Of a stretch of DNA of 44,479 nt, positions 8,280 through 16,608 are shown in pieces; position 1 is the first letter of the stretch, and each line of letters begins with the position of its first letter. Under the pieces are notes generated by a model, which did no database searches, was not told where the DNA came from, and worked only from the letters and a program-made list of their open reading frames with translations. The translations under genes were made by a program, and so were the position numbers. This DNA comes from an uncultured Oscillospiraceae bacterium (GTDB taxonomy: Bacteria; Bacillota; Clostridia; Oscillospirales; Ruminococcaceae): NCBI GenBank assembly GCA_910589145.1, contig CAJUSD010000028.1:1-44479 (forward strand), in the 5' to 3' direction.

Positions 8280-9467
8280 TCAGGCTTTATAGGTCTCCTT
8301 ACCGGAAACAAAAACCCTTTTGATTTGAATATCCTCGTCAAACAGTACCAGATCTGCGTCTTTGCCCGGCTCAATGGAGCCTTTGCTTTGAAATCCCATG
8401 ATACTGGCCGGAGTGCGGCACATCATACCAATACACTCGTGGAGTGGAATCCCCACATCATGGTACATGACCCGAACCAATCTGTCGTCAGTTGCAATGC
8501 TTCCCGCAAACGCGCTGCGGTCCATCAGCTTTGCAACCCCGTCTTCAATCAGAACGCTTTGCCCGCCTTCGCGGCTGCCCAAACCATCGGCTACGGTATT
8601 ATCAACTTTAACATCCGCATACCGCATAGAATCAGAAATCAAGCAGATTTTATCTGTCCCTTTCAGCCGCCAGATCATTTTCAGCAGTTCTATCGGGAGA
8701 TGGCATCCATCCGCTATTATCTCTACGGTCAAACCTTCCAGCGCGTAAGCGCTTTCGATGACGCCGGGGAAGCGGAAACCGGATTTCCGGGTAATGGTGG
8801 ACATGCCGGAATACAGATGGGTTACATGGGTATAGCCATGATAAAAAGCTCTCCGTATCTCATCATATACCGCGTTGGAATGCCCAATCGTTGGAAGAAT
8901 CCCGCGTTGCGCCAGATAATCCCCCATTTCCAGCGCTCCGGGGCGCTCTGGGGCAATAGACCATCTTAAAATGGAGTCCCCTGCACATTCACAAACTTCC
9001 TTATATTCTTCCGGGTCTGGATTGCGGATAAAGTTTTCATCAATCGCGCCCTTTTGCTCTACGCTGAAATAAGGCCCTTCCAAGTGTAGCCCCGGAATAT
9101 GGGGACCGTCTTTCATTTCCCTTTGGGCAGCTTTGAAATCATCTGTACATTTGAGAAGGTCTTCCCTGGAAACAGCAACAGTGGTTGGAAGCAGTGTTGT
9201 TGTTCCGTGGCGCATGTGGGATTTGGAAGCAGTTATAATTGCGTCCTTACCGTCCATGAAGTCACATCCACCAGCTCCATGGGTGTGGATATCAATAAAT
9301 CCCGGCGAAAGATATAATTTCTCTGCGTCAATGATTTTCCAGCCTGCTGGGTAATCTCCCCAAGGCCCCTCCTGGATGGTGAGAATCTTCCCGTTTTCCA
9401 CCAGTACAGAACCCATAATGATCTCTCCGCGGAGGATTACACGGGCATTTATAAATAGAGTTTTCAT
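8280..9467 (-). CDS. nagA: N-acetylglucosamine-6-phosphate deacetylase
   Basis: This 395-residue amidohydrolase-superfamily enzyme removes acetate from GlcNAc-6-phosphate (or a related phosphorylated N-acetyl amino sugar). Visible features are PGFIDIHTHGAGGCDFMDG (HxH motif), GLHLEGPYFS (metal-binding Glu), TIGHSNAVYDE and THVTHLYSGMS (metal/substrate His residues) and CLISDSMRYADV (catalytic Asp). THLYSGMS replaces the more usual THLFNAM. The length is close to E. coli NagA. nagB follows it upstream in the same operon, giving deacetylation then deamination. The ATG is preceded by AAGGTGG. No sugar kinase is present in the operon, so the phosphorylated substrate must come from a kinase encoded elsewhere or from another route. 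Confidence 0.92.
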   Translation of the reverse strand: MKTLFINARVILRGEIIMGSVLVENGKILTIQEGPWGDYPAGWKIIDAEKLYLSPGFIDIHTHGAGGCDFMDGKDAIITASKSHMRHGTTTLLPTTVAVSREDLLKCTDDFKAAQREMKDGPHIPGLHLEGPYFSVEQKGAIDENFIRNPDPEEYKEVCECAGDSILRWSIAPERPGALEMGDYLAQRGILPTIGHSNAVYDEIRRAFYHGYTHVTHLYSGMSTITRKSGFRFPGVIESAYALEGLTVEIIADGCHLPIELLKMIWRLKGTDKICLISDSMRYADVKVDNTVADGLGSREGGQSVLIEDGVAKLMDRSAFAGSIATDDRLVRVMYHDVGIPLHECIGMMCRTPASIMGFQSKGSIEPGKDADLVLFDEDIQIKRVFVSGKETYKA

Positions 9468-9508
9468 CTTGTGCCATCCACCTTCTTTAAAGCAATTTCT
9501 CTGTAAAG

Positions 9509-10285
9509 TTATACCTTTTCCGCTGCCTTTAACAGGCTGGCGCTCTCTTGGTCAAGATAGAGGCAGGCGTTTGGAGCTGTGCGGAGAATAGAGGCTGGAC
9601 AGGTTTCCGAAATGGGGCCTTCCAATGTGCTGTGTACGGCCTTTGCTTTCAGCTTAGAGGGTACCATGCAGAAATGATAATCCGCGTTCATCAGAGTGGG
9701 AACTGTCAGGGTAATTGCCTGTTCCGGGACTTGTTCCAGCTTTTCAAAACAGCCGTCGTTGACCTGCTGCTGGCGGCAGACCTGTTCCAATGTCACTACC
9801 TTAACCATTTTTGGATCATGGAAATCTGCAATAGATGGATCGTTAAAGGCAATATGCCCATTCTCTCCAATTCCCATAAGGACAACGTCAATATGTACTT
9901 TTGACAGCAGTTCGGAATATCTCAGACATTCCTTTTCAGGGTCAAGATTTCCGCCGTTAATATAATGTACTTCTGCAAATGGGCAGAGGCCAAAGATATG
10001 GGCTTTTAAAAAGTTGCCGAATCCCTGGGGTGCGTCAGCAGGCAGCCCAATGTATTCGTCCATATGGTAGGCAGTAATCCGGGAAAAATCAATCCTGCTG
10101 TCCTGAGATAGCGCTTTTAAAAACTCATTTTGGGATGGAGCAGCGGCAAAGACCAGATTCAGATGCTCTTTCTGTTTTTGCAGCTTCTGGATCAGCGCAG
10201 ACGCATCAGCGGCAGCGGCAGCTCCCATTTCCTCCCTGGTGGGCCATATTTTTACGTTCAATTTATCTTTCTGGTTCTGTTCCAT
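9509..10285 (-). CDS. nagB: Glucosamine-6-phosphate deaminase
   Basis: This 258-residue enzyme of the NagB/RpiA/DeoR-like fold converts glucosamine-6-phosphate to fructose-6-phosphate and ammonia. ITAYHMDEYIG contains the catalytic base Asp (about residue 76) and VVLMGIGENGHIAFNDP the active-site loop with His 144. The position usually Glu (148 in E. coli) is Asp 149 here, a conservative difference that could indicate a divergent substrate. The N-terminal extension before KIWP is short. It sits between the SIS-protein and nagA genes with gaps of 33 and 41 nt, so it is almost certainly co-transcribed with them. Confidence 0.9.
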   Translation of the reverse strand: MEQNQKDKLNVKIWPTREEMGAAAAADASALIQKLQKQKEHLNLVFAAAPSQNEFLKALSQDSRIDFSRITAYHMDEYIGLPADAPQGFGNFLKAHIFGLCPFAEVHYINGGNLDPEKECLRYSELLSKVHIDVVLMGIGENGHIAFNDPSIADFHDPKMVKVVTLEQVCRQQQVNDGCFEKLEQVPEQAITLTVPTLMNADYHFCMVPSKLKAKAVHSTLEGPISETCPASILRTAPNACLYLDQESASLLKAAEKV

Positions 10286-10318
10286 GTCACTTTCTCCTTA
10301 TAAAAAGTCTTCTATCTC

Positions 10319-11080
10319 TTACAGGCATTTAATTTTTCCGCGGAAATGGCCGATAAACTGGTTGTTCCATTCGTCGCCCCCTGGACAGTTTCCGCTGCGC
10401 CACACAGGAGGATTGATCCCTTTGTTTACCAGAATGTTAATCGCTTCAACTACAATGCTGTTTAACACATAAGCGTTCGCATAGGTGCTTAAAGCCCCTA
10501 TTTTCTGCGGGAAGCCTTCCAGCTCAATGGTTGCATCCCCAAGCTTTACCTTACAGTCAACAGCACAGTCAACAATATCGTGCAGGTTTTTCTTGGAAGG
10601 GTGACGCGCAGGGTGATCCTGGGGACATGTTTCTGCGTGTTCCCATGAGCTGACTCCAATTACCCTTGCCCCCGCTTCTCTGGCTGTCAGGGCAGAATCA
10701 ATGGTTGCCGAGTTAATGCCGTATGCGTTGCATATGATTAGAAGATCTCCCCTGCCAATCCCATAATCCTCTACAATAATCTTACCGTAGCCGGGAAGCC
10801 GTTCCACCTGCATGGATTTTAACGCGCCCACAGACAGCATTGTTTCCTGGTTCAAAATAGCGTTGACATGCATCAGGCCGCCTGCCCGGAAGAAAATTTC
10901 CATTGCCCCCAGATTAGAATGCCCTCCTGGTCCAAAGACGTGGACAAGCTTATCCTGCGCTACCTGGTCTGCGACCATATGGGCGGCTTTTAAAATATGT
11001 TCCTTCTCGGTTGCGCGGATTTCGTCAATGATCCCCACTACCTGCTTGTAGTACAAATCCATAACGGAACCTTCAATCAT
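10319..11080 (-). CDS. SIS-domain sugar isomerase-like protein (UPF0309 type)
   Basis: The 253-residue protein has one sugar-isomerase (SIS) fold. VHVFGPGGHSNLGAMEIFFR and DLLIICNAYGINSATIDSA are the phosphosugar-binding segments, and HPSKKNLHDIVDCAVDC resembles the HPSG-K-L motif of UPF0309 proteins. SIS proteins bind or isomerise phosphorylated sugars, and relatives include MurQ, GlmS and AgaS-type enzymes. Its place next to nagB suggests it handles an amino-sugar phosphate, perhaps an isomerisation or etherase-like step before NagA/NagB. The N-terminal helix (about residues 5-30) is typical of the group. The specific reaction cannot be stated. Confidence 0.8.
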   Translation of the reverse strand: MIEGSVMDLYYKQVVGIIDEIRATEKEHILKAAHMVADQVAQDKLVHVFGPGGHSNLGAMEIFFRAGGLMHVNAILNQETMLSVGALKSMQVERLPGYGKIIVEDYGIGRGDLLIICNAYGINSATIDSALTAREAGARVIGVSSWEHAETCPQDHPARHPSKKNLHDIVDCAVDCKVKLGDATIELEGFPQKIGALSTYANAYVLNSIVVEAINILVNKGINPPVWRSGNCPGGDEWNNQFIGHFRGKIKCL

Positions 11081-11104
11081 GATTCACCCTTCCTTTCGCT
11101 TTTT

Positions 11105-12097
11105 CTATTTATTTTTGATGAGCTGTACCGTATGATCGGCGGCCAGCGTTTCATAGGTTGCCTTAAACACATCTTCCTGTGTAACGATGCTTGGCCTGCC
11201 GGCAAGCTGTTCCAGAAAATCCTCCATCAAGCCCCTGGATGCAGGCAGGGGGGACAATATATCCTCTCTGGCTGTTTCAGTGGAAAGTGTCAGAAACGGC
11301 TCTGGATGCAGCCGGGGCTCTCCTGTCAGATAAGCTACGCAGCGCCCCTTAGTGCCTGTACACACAATCCGCTCGTCGCCAAAGCAGGGATATGCGGCAG
11401 GAGTCCACCAATCCGCCATCATGGCAGCTGTTACCCCATTTTCCATTTGAACCAGCAGCCGGGCGTCGTCATACAGATCCGGGTATCCTTCCCGATCTCC
11501 AACCTTCATCATGCCCATGGTTTTGACGACTTCGCTTCCAGTCAGCCAGCGGATCAAGTCAAAATCATGTATCATTAAATCTACAATCGGTCCACCGTTC
11601 TGTACCTTGTCAAAATGCCAGCTTTCCCTGGTTTCCGGGGTCAGTTTGTGGGGCTTGGAGAATATCAGGCTTACTATGTCCCCCAGGGTTCCGTCATCAA
11701 TAAGCTGTTTTATCCTGCGGACCGGAGGGCTGAAACGTTCGGTCAGCATCAGGCCGATTTTCATCCCGCTTCTGACAGAAACCTCTAATACCCGTTCATA
11801 TTCTTCCAGAGAAGTCACCAGCGGCTTATCAAGCATAATATGGATTCCACGGGTACAGCATGCCTCAATCTTTTTTACCTTTTCATGGTTGATGGAAGAA
11901 CAGAGGGCGATTTCCGGTTCCGCCTGAAAGAATTGTTCCTCGGTTTCAAGCCAGGTAAGATGATACTTTTCAGCCAGTTTTCGCGCCAGAGGTCCTTCCG
12001 GCTCATAGATGCCAATACACTCGTGCCCCAGTTTCAGCATCTCCTCCACTGCCATTTCCAGATGGAAATGGCGGCAGCCGTACACTCCAAATTTCAA
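11105..12097 (-). CDS. Divergent Gfo/Idh/MocA-family oxidoreductase
   Basis: A 330-residue protein with the two-domain Gfo/Idh/MocA layout. The usual glycine-rich loop is altered to GVYGCRHFHLEMA, and the customary EKP motif is DKPLVTS. The substrate domain has ESWHFDKVQNGGPIVDLMIH followed by DFDLIRWLTG, which keeps the catalytic-site His/Asp signature of the family. It is the first soluble-enzyme gene after the two permeases (20-nt gap) and may oxidise or reduce the imported sugar. TTG at 12095-12097 is chosen as start because GGAGG lies 8 nt upstream. The unusual cofactor loop makes the cofactor and activity uncertain. Confidence 0.82.
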   Translation of the reverse strand: MKFGVYGCRHFHLEMAVEEMLKLGHECIGIYEPEGPLARKLAEKYHLTWLETEEQFFQAEPEIALCSSINHEKVKKIEACCTRGIHIMLDKPLVTSLEEYERVLEVSVRSGMKIGLMLTERFSPPVRRIKQLIDDGTLGDIVSLIFSKPHKLTPETRESWHFDKVQNGGPIVDLMIHDFDLIRWLTGSEVVKTMGMMKVGDREGYPDLYDDARLLVQMENGVTAAMMADWWTPAAYPCFGDERIVCTGTKGRCVAYLTGEPRLHPEPFLTLSTETAREDILSPLPASRGLMEDFLEQLAGRPSIVTQEDVFKATYETLAADHTVQLIKNK

Positions 12098-12116
12098 ATA
12101 TCATTCCTCCTTTCAG

Positions 12117-12971
12117 TCAATTTTTCATACCAGTTGTTGCGATTCCTTCCACAATGTACTTTTGAAAGCAGATAAAGATAACAAAGCTTGGTATCAAAGA
12201 AGCCACCAGCATTGCAAACAGAGAACCCCAGTTGGTTCCCGCCGAAGGGTCTGAAAAGGACTTCAACGCAAGGGATACAGTATATAGCTTGGGTGTTTGC
12301 AGATACAGCAGCGGACCCATAAAGTCATCCCATTTCCAATAGAAGGAGAAAATTGCGGAAGTAATAATGGATGGTACACAAAGGGGGACAATAATATGGA
12401 AGAAGGTTCCGATTTTGCTGCTGCCGTCAATAAAGGCAGATTCATCCAAGGATTTTGGGATGCCTTTAATAAACTGCATAATCAGGAAAATAAAGAAGGG
12501 ACGGGCGGCAAATGCGGGGACTACCAGGGGCAGGAAGCTGTTGAGCCAGCCAAATTTCTGGAACATAATATACTGGGGAATCATCAGCACCTGGGTCGGC
12601 AGAAGCATTGTTACCACCATACAGGCAAACCAGAAGCTTCTCCACTTAAAACGGATCCTTGCAAAGCCATAGGCTACAATCGTAGAGGTGCTGACCTCTC
12701 CAATTACCGTTAAAATCGTTACAACCAAGGAGTTTTTAAAGAAAGTGGCAAAGGTCAGCCCGCCGAATCCCGCCCAGCCAGTCCGGTAATTTTCCAGTAC
12801 AAAAGTATCCGGTATCAGATTGGCTGCATTGAGGAAAATCTGGTCTCCCGGCTTAAAAGAACTGAGAATCAGCCAGACAATCGGATAAAGCATAACACAC
12901 CCCAGAAGAATGACGAAGCTGTGATATACAACCGCCCCTACCCTTTTTCGGGTTTTCATACTTTTCATCAT
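12117..12971 (-). CDS. ABC sugar transporter permease (MalG-type, CUT1)
   Basis: The 284-residue inner-membrane protein has six predicted helices and the BPD_transp_1 EAA-type loop, here KSLDESAFIDGSSKIGTFFH with IIVPLCVPSII. The N-terminal helix contains VILLGCVMLYPIVWLILSSF. It pairs with the upstream permease to form the channel of a carbohydrate importer, and the ATPase is not encoded locally, as is common for CUT1 systems served by a shared MsiK/MsmX-type ATPase. The start codon overlaps a strong AGGAGG, with two consecutive ATG codons; the second has the better spacing. Gene gaps are 9 nt upstream and 19 nt downstream. Confidence 0.93.
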   Translation of the reverse strand: MMKSMKTRKRVGAVVYHSFVILLGCVMLYPIVWLILSSFKPGDQIFLNAANLIPDTFVLENYRTGWAGFGGLTFATFFKNSLVVTILTVIGEVSTSTIVAYGFARIRFKWRSFWFACMVVTMLLPTQVLMIPQYIMFQKFGWLNSFLPLVVPAFAARPFFIFLIMQFIKGIPKSLDESAFIDGSSKIGTFFHIIVPLCVPSIITSAIFSFYWKWDDFMGPLLYLQTPKLYTVSLALKSFSDPSAGTNWGSLFAMLVASLIPSFVIFICFQKYIVEGIATTGMKN

Positions 12972-12980
12972 TCATCCTCC

Positions 12981-13895
12981 TTAGTCGTCCGATTCGTAAA
13001 ACACCCATGTATCAGATGTTTTAAAAATAAGCAGGGTAATCAATGCAATAATAATGACCATAATCCATGCCAAGGCGCATCCAAAGCCCATCTTATGGTA
13101 TTTGAGCCCTTGGAGGTAGATATACAGTGCATAGAACAGGGTCGTATCGCTGGGGCCGCCAGTGCCGTTGGAAACAATATAGCACTGGGTGAACGCCATA
13201 AAAGCGCCGATAATCTGCATCAACAGGTTAAAGAAAATAACCGGGGACAGCGACGGGACAGTAATCTTAATAAACCGTTGAAATACATTGGCGCCGTCAA
13301 TCTCTGCTGCCTCGTAATAGCTGACAGGTATCTGCTTTAATCCTGCCAGGAATATCAGCATAGGAGAGCCGAACTGCCAAACCGCCAAAATAATAATCAT
13401 CATCAAAGAGGTATCAGGATCGCCGATCCAGTTGCGGGTTATATCAATCCCTATTTTGGCCAGCATATTGTTAAAGGGGCCTTTGGAGGCAAACAGCTGA
13501 ACCCACATGACCGAAACGGCAATACTGCCGCCTACAATAGAAGGCACATAGTACAGGGTTCGATAGATACCAATTCCCCGATGCTTCATGTTAAATAAAA
13601 GGGCTATCCCCAGAGCAAACAGGAGTTTGAGGGGAACATGTACCAGCGCATAGATAAACGTAACCTTCATGCTTTGATAAAAACGGGCGTCGGCAAATAC
13701 ATTGATATAATTCTGAACACCTACCCATTTTGGGGATGTTAAAAGATCATAACTGGTGAAGGAATAATAAAGGGATGAAAAAAGAGGATATAATGTGAAT
13801 AGGAAAAAGCCTACCAGCCATGGCCCAATCAGCAGATAGCCGGACAGGTTGTCCACCCCGAAATCACGGCCTTTTTTCTTTTTGGCAGTTTTCAA
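12981..13895 (-). CDS. ABC sugar transporter permease (MalF/UgpA-type, CUT1)
   Basis: A 304-residue membrane protein with helix 1 at GYLLIGPWLVGFFLFTLYP and the transporter loop YYEAAEIDGANVFQRFIKI followed by TVPSLSPVIFF. This is the standard MalF-like partner of the downstream MalG-like permease. The start is a TTG (13893-13895) preceded by AAGGAGAG. The basic N-terminal segment (KTAKKKKGRD) is cytoplasmic. A 214-nt spacer holding a dispersed repeat separates it from the solute-binding-protein gene, a spacing often linked to higher expression of the binding protein than of the permeases. Confidence 0.93.
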   Translation of the reverse strand: MKTAKKKKGRDFGVDNLSGYLLIGPWLVGFFLFTLYPLFSSLYYSFTSYDLLTSPKWVGVQNYINVFADARFYQSMKVTFIYALVHVPLKLLFALGIALLFNMKHRGIGIYRTLYYVPSIVGGSIAVSVMWVQLFASKGPFNNMLAKIGIDITRNWIGDPDTSLMMIIILAVWQFGSPMLIFLAGLKQIPVSYYEAAEIDGANVFQRFIKITVPSLSPVIFFNLLMQIIGAFMAFTQCYIVSNGTGGPSDTTLFYALYIYLQGLKYHKMGFGCALAWIMVIIIALITLLIFKTSDTWVFYESDD

Positions 13896-13957
13896 GTTAA
13901 TCTCTCCTTTCCTGGGATCAGCGCAATCGGGCAGATGGCTGATTCATAATATAAACG

Positions 13958-14087
13958 GCGAAGCATACAAAAGAATTTTTAGGGTCCAGGGAGAGTGCAG
14001 CGAATCTTTTTGCAGAAAAGCTGCACTTCTAACAAGTCTCCCTGGCTGTCAGTTCAACTTTACTGGACTGAATCTGCAAGACGCGGC
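13958..14087 (+). repeat. Dispersed intergenic palindromic repeat, copy between binding protein and permease
   Basis: This copy contains AGGGTCCAGGGAGA (left arm 13986-13994) and TCTCCCTGG (14037-14045), enclosing a GTGCAG/CTGCAC inner stem. A tail follows (CAGTTCAACTTTACTGGACTG, then GCAAGACGCGG) that matches the copy at 41744-41901. Inside the minus-strand operon it could act as a stem that attenuates transcription or stabilises the upstream binding-protein message. Confidence 0.7.
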
Positions 14088-14109
14088 AGCCTATGCTGTA
14101 AGCTTAGGA

Positions 14110-15477
14110 TCATTTGGAAGCGCCTGCTTTTAGAAGCGCGTCGGCTTCGGTAATAAATTGCTGTCCGGCATCTTCAATACTGATACGTCCAAACATCATA
14201 TCCTGGACGAGCTTGTTGTAAAGGTCGTTGACCTCAGAATAAGCAACCGCATAGATGTTGTCATAGGGAGGAGCGATCTTGCCCATTTCGCCTACATACT
14301 GGGAAACAGCTTTTCCGGTTTCAGTGAGCAGGGGTTCAACAGCTTCGCGGACTGCGGCGGAGGCGGGAACGCCCTTTTCCATCTTACAGATTTTGTTTGC
14401 TTCCGGGTCGTTGAGCAGGAAGTTAATCAAAGCCGCTGTTGCGTCCTTATTTTTGGAACTTTCAGACATACTTAGGAACATAGTTGGGCCAATGAAAGTT
14501 CCGGGCTGGGTTTCGTTGGGATCGTGGGGGAAGCAGGTGACTTTCAGTTCCTTGCCGCGGGCATTGGCGGCAGCAACTGCCTGGTTGCTGTTGACAACTC
14601 CCATCATTGCGGATTGGCCAGTAGCAATGCCGGTCTGTTCAATAGCCTGCATGGTAACAGCTTGGTCAAAGGGGATGACATTTCCTGTGTCCAGCTGTTC
14701 TTTCTGCATAGTAAACAGTTTTACCCATAAATCAGTGTTTTTATAGGTCAGGCCGTCGCGGGCTTCATTGACAACGCCAATCTGTCCGTTCTGGCGGAGG
14801 TATTGCTGATAGCCTTCCATAATGGAACTTGGGAACTGGCAGTCGCCATAAAGGTCGGTTTTTTCGGTAATGGTTTTAATTGTGTTGAGGTAGTCATCCC
14901 ATGTCCAGTCAAGGGTGGGTTCTGTTACGCCAGCCTGAGCAAATACATCCGGGTCATAGATCATGCAGTAAGCAGAGTTTCCAAGGGTCAGGCCATAGTT
15001 TTTCCCATCAACCACACCAAGGTTTTTGAAAACCTCCTCCCAGTCGCTGCAATCAATGACGCCGGATTCAATATAGGGGTTCATATCCGCCAGCTGTCCC
15101 TTATCCGCATAGCTGAGGATATAGGCAACAGACATCTGCCAAACGTCAGGCAGGTTGTTGGCCGCCGCCATAGCAGAGGCTTTGTCCCAATAGGTGTCAA
15201 ATCCGCCGTATTCGTATTCTACCGTTACATTTTTATTCTGTTCCATATACATTTTCAGCATTTCGATGTTCTGATCGTGGCGGGTCTGAGAGCCCCACCA
15301 CATATACCGTATGGATACCGGTTCTGTACTTTCCGAAGGAGCAGAAGACTGGGGCGCGCTGTTATTGGCAGACGAATTAGACGGGGTGTTGGAGGATGGC
15401 TGGGAACTGCTGCTGCATCCGCTTAAAACTGCACCCAATATTGCAGATGCACATAAAAGTGCTAACGCTTTTTTCAT
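14110..15477 (-). CDS. ABC transporter extracellular sugar-binding lipoprotein (CUT1)
   Basis: A 455-residue lipoprotein. The signal peptide KKALALLCASAILGAVLSGC ends in lipobox LSGC with the lipidated Cys at residue 21, followed by a Ser/Asn/Pro-rich linker to about residue 50. The rest is a family-1 solute-binding protein with SIRYMWWGSQTRHDQNIEML and later DWTWDDYLNTIKTITEK and FIGPTMFLSMSESSKN. It would capture an oligosaccharide outside the membrane and deliver it to the two permeases. Substrate is inferred as an amino-sugar-containing glycan only from the neighbouring nagA/nagB. The ATG has AAGGAGAG upstream, and the gene has its own operator-bearing promoter. Confidence 0.93.
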   Translation of the reverse strand: MKKALALLCASAILGAVLSGCSSSSQPSSNTPSNSSANNSAPQSSAPSESTEPVSIRYMWWGSQTRHDQNIEMLKMYMEQNKNVTVEYEYGGFDTYWDKASAMAAANNLPDVWQMSVAYILSYADKGQLADMNPYIESGVIDCSDWEEVFKNLGVVDGKNYGLTLGNSAYCMIYDPDVFAQAGVTEPTLDWTWDDYLNTIKTITEKTDLYGDCQFPSSIMEGYQQYLRQNGQIGVVNEARDGLTYKNTDLWVKLFTMQKEQLDTGNVIPFDQAVTMQAIEQTGIATGQSAMMGVVNSNQAVAAANARGKELKVTCFPHDPNETQPGTFIGPTMFLSMSESSKNKDATAALINFLLNDPEANKICKMEKGVPASAAVREAVEPLLTETGKAVSQYVGEMGKIAPPYDNIYAVAYSEVNDLYNKLVQDMMFGRISIEDAGQQFITEADALLKAGASK

Positions 15478-15576
15478 CTTGATCTCTCCTTATCATGTTT
15501 TGAAAAAATTAGGGTATACTTGGTTATAACCTTGTAAACACATCCCCTTTCTCTATGCAGAATCGCCGAATTAAGT

Positions 15577-15587
15577 AAACGTTTTCT
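15577..15587 (-). promoter_or_regulatory. LacI-type operator downstream of the binding-protein promoter
   Basis: The sequence AAACGTTTTCT, within GTAAACGTTTTCTGC, is identical to the sites at 15664, 18610 and 18752. The core AAACGTTT is a palindrome with the central CG typical of LacI-family operators. It lies between the predicted -10 box (15656-15661) and the binding-protein start. A CcpA cre role is possible, but the local clustering favours the adjacent LacI protein. Confidence 0.7.
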
Positions 15588-15655
15588 GCATATTTAGAAA
15601 AATTTTTCTTTTTTATAAAGGAAATTTTTCCCCTTCTTATTTTAAAATTAGCTTT

Positions 15656-15684
15656 ATTATAGTAAACGTTTTCTGTTTTGCCAT
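15656..15684 (-). promoter_or_regulatory. Promoter of the transporter/amino-sugar operon with embedded operator
   Basis: On the minus strand a consensus TATAAT (-10, plus coordinates 15656-15661) is preceded by an operator core AAACGTTTTCT (15664-15674) that falls in the -10/-35 spacer. The -35 is poor (ATGGCA or TGGCAA), as at many regulated promoters. Repressor on this site would block polymerase directly. Confidence 0.65.
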
Positions 15685-15696
15685 AAAAAATTAAAA

Positions 15697-16575
15697 TCAG
15701 CTTAAATCATTTTTTAAAAGCTGGGAAGCATTTTTCCAATAAATTTTTTCCCGTATTTCCTGTGTCAAAGGCAGACTGTTAATCAGTTCCTGATGCAGGT
15801 TGTCAAAATGATCTCTGGCATAAAGGATTCGATCCTGGAATTCATCCATAAACTCTACCGCATATTCTCTGTCCCGTTCAAAGGCGTTGCGGCCGGAACG
15901 TGCAGAGATATCACAATAGAGGTTGGGATATTTTCTGAGCAGTTTGACAATTTTTCCCTCCCGAACTACCTTGCCTTCCGGGTAAACAGTGGTATACTTC
16001 TGGCTGTCATCAGAAATATTGGACCAAAAACCAGGGGCGTGTCCCAGGAAAATAGTATCCGGGCAGCTTTTCAAAACATGTTCCAACGTATCCATATTTC
16101 CACCATACCACCAGGAGCGCCGGGGATATTTTACACCAGTGTCTATGGGGTAATCCAGATGCAGCGTTACAGGAAGTTCCTTCTTTGCACAGAACCGGAA
16201 AAGTTCCAATGCGTCAGGGTTATCATACATCATCCTGAGCTTAACCTCCCCACAGAGGCGAACATGGTAAAGATCAATCGCTGCCTGTAAGCGGTCAATG
16301 GCAGAGGGACTGCGGGGGTCTGGCGCAAAGCCTAAAATAAAACGATCCGGACTTTTCCGTTTATAAGCCAAGCATCTGGAAAAAGCCGCCGGATAGGTTC
16401 CCTTTGTCCCTAAGTCCTCATTCCAGCACCAGCATTGTTCAGGGTCGTATTCGTCTTCAGGACATTCCCAGGAGAGCAGCCAGGTTTTGTCAATATGACA
16501 GGCGTCCATGTCTGCAATCACCTGGTCGTAGTCCTTGCCCCACCAGTCGGGATGATTGTGAGCGTCAATTATCAT
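15697..16575 (-). CDS. TIM-barrel metal-dependent hydrolase (amidohydrolase 2 family), paralog B
   Basis: The 292-residue cytoplasmic protein starts with the metal motif IIDAHNHPDW (HxH), followed by LCGEVKLRMMYDNPDAL, LPVTLHLDYPIDTG, FLGHAPGFWSNISDDS (third metal His), YPNLYCDISARSGRNAFERD and FQDRILYARDHFD, the last bearing the usual metal-ligand Asp. Amidohydrolase-2 proteins include lactonases, decarboxylases and hydratases of acidic sugars. It is clearly homologous along its length to the neighbouring gene at 16609. Its stop codon is directly followed by the operator/promoter region of the binding protein. Given the sugar oxidoreductases nearby, a sugar-lactone or aminosugar-derivative hydrolase is a reasonable but unproven guess. 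Confidence 0.78.
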   Translation of the reverse strand: MIIDAHNHPDWWGKDYDQVIADMDACHIDKTWLLSWECPEDEYDPEQCWCWNEDLGTKGTYPAAFSRCLAYKRKSPDRFILGFAPDPRSPSAIDRLQAAIDLYHVRLCGEVKLRMMYDNPDALELFRFCAKKELPVTLHLDYPIDTGVKYPRRSWWYGGNMDTLEHVLKSCPDTIFLGHAPGFWSNISDDSQKYTTVYPEGKVVREGKIVKLLRKYPNLYCDISARSGRNAFERDREYAVEFMDEFQDRILYARDHFDNLHQELINSLPLTQEIREKIYWKNASQLLKNDLS

Positions 16576-16608
16576 GGCAAATTTCCCCTTTCCTTTTCAG
16601 CGGCAAAA

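Noticed and set aside
8223..8969. 248-codon plus-strand open frame opposite nagA
   Set aside because: It lies antisense to nagA, whose motifs are intact; the translated sequence shows no family features and the frame is a codon-bias shadow.
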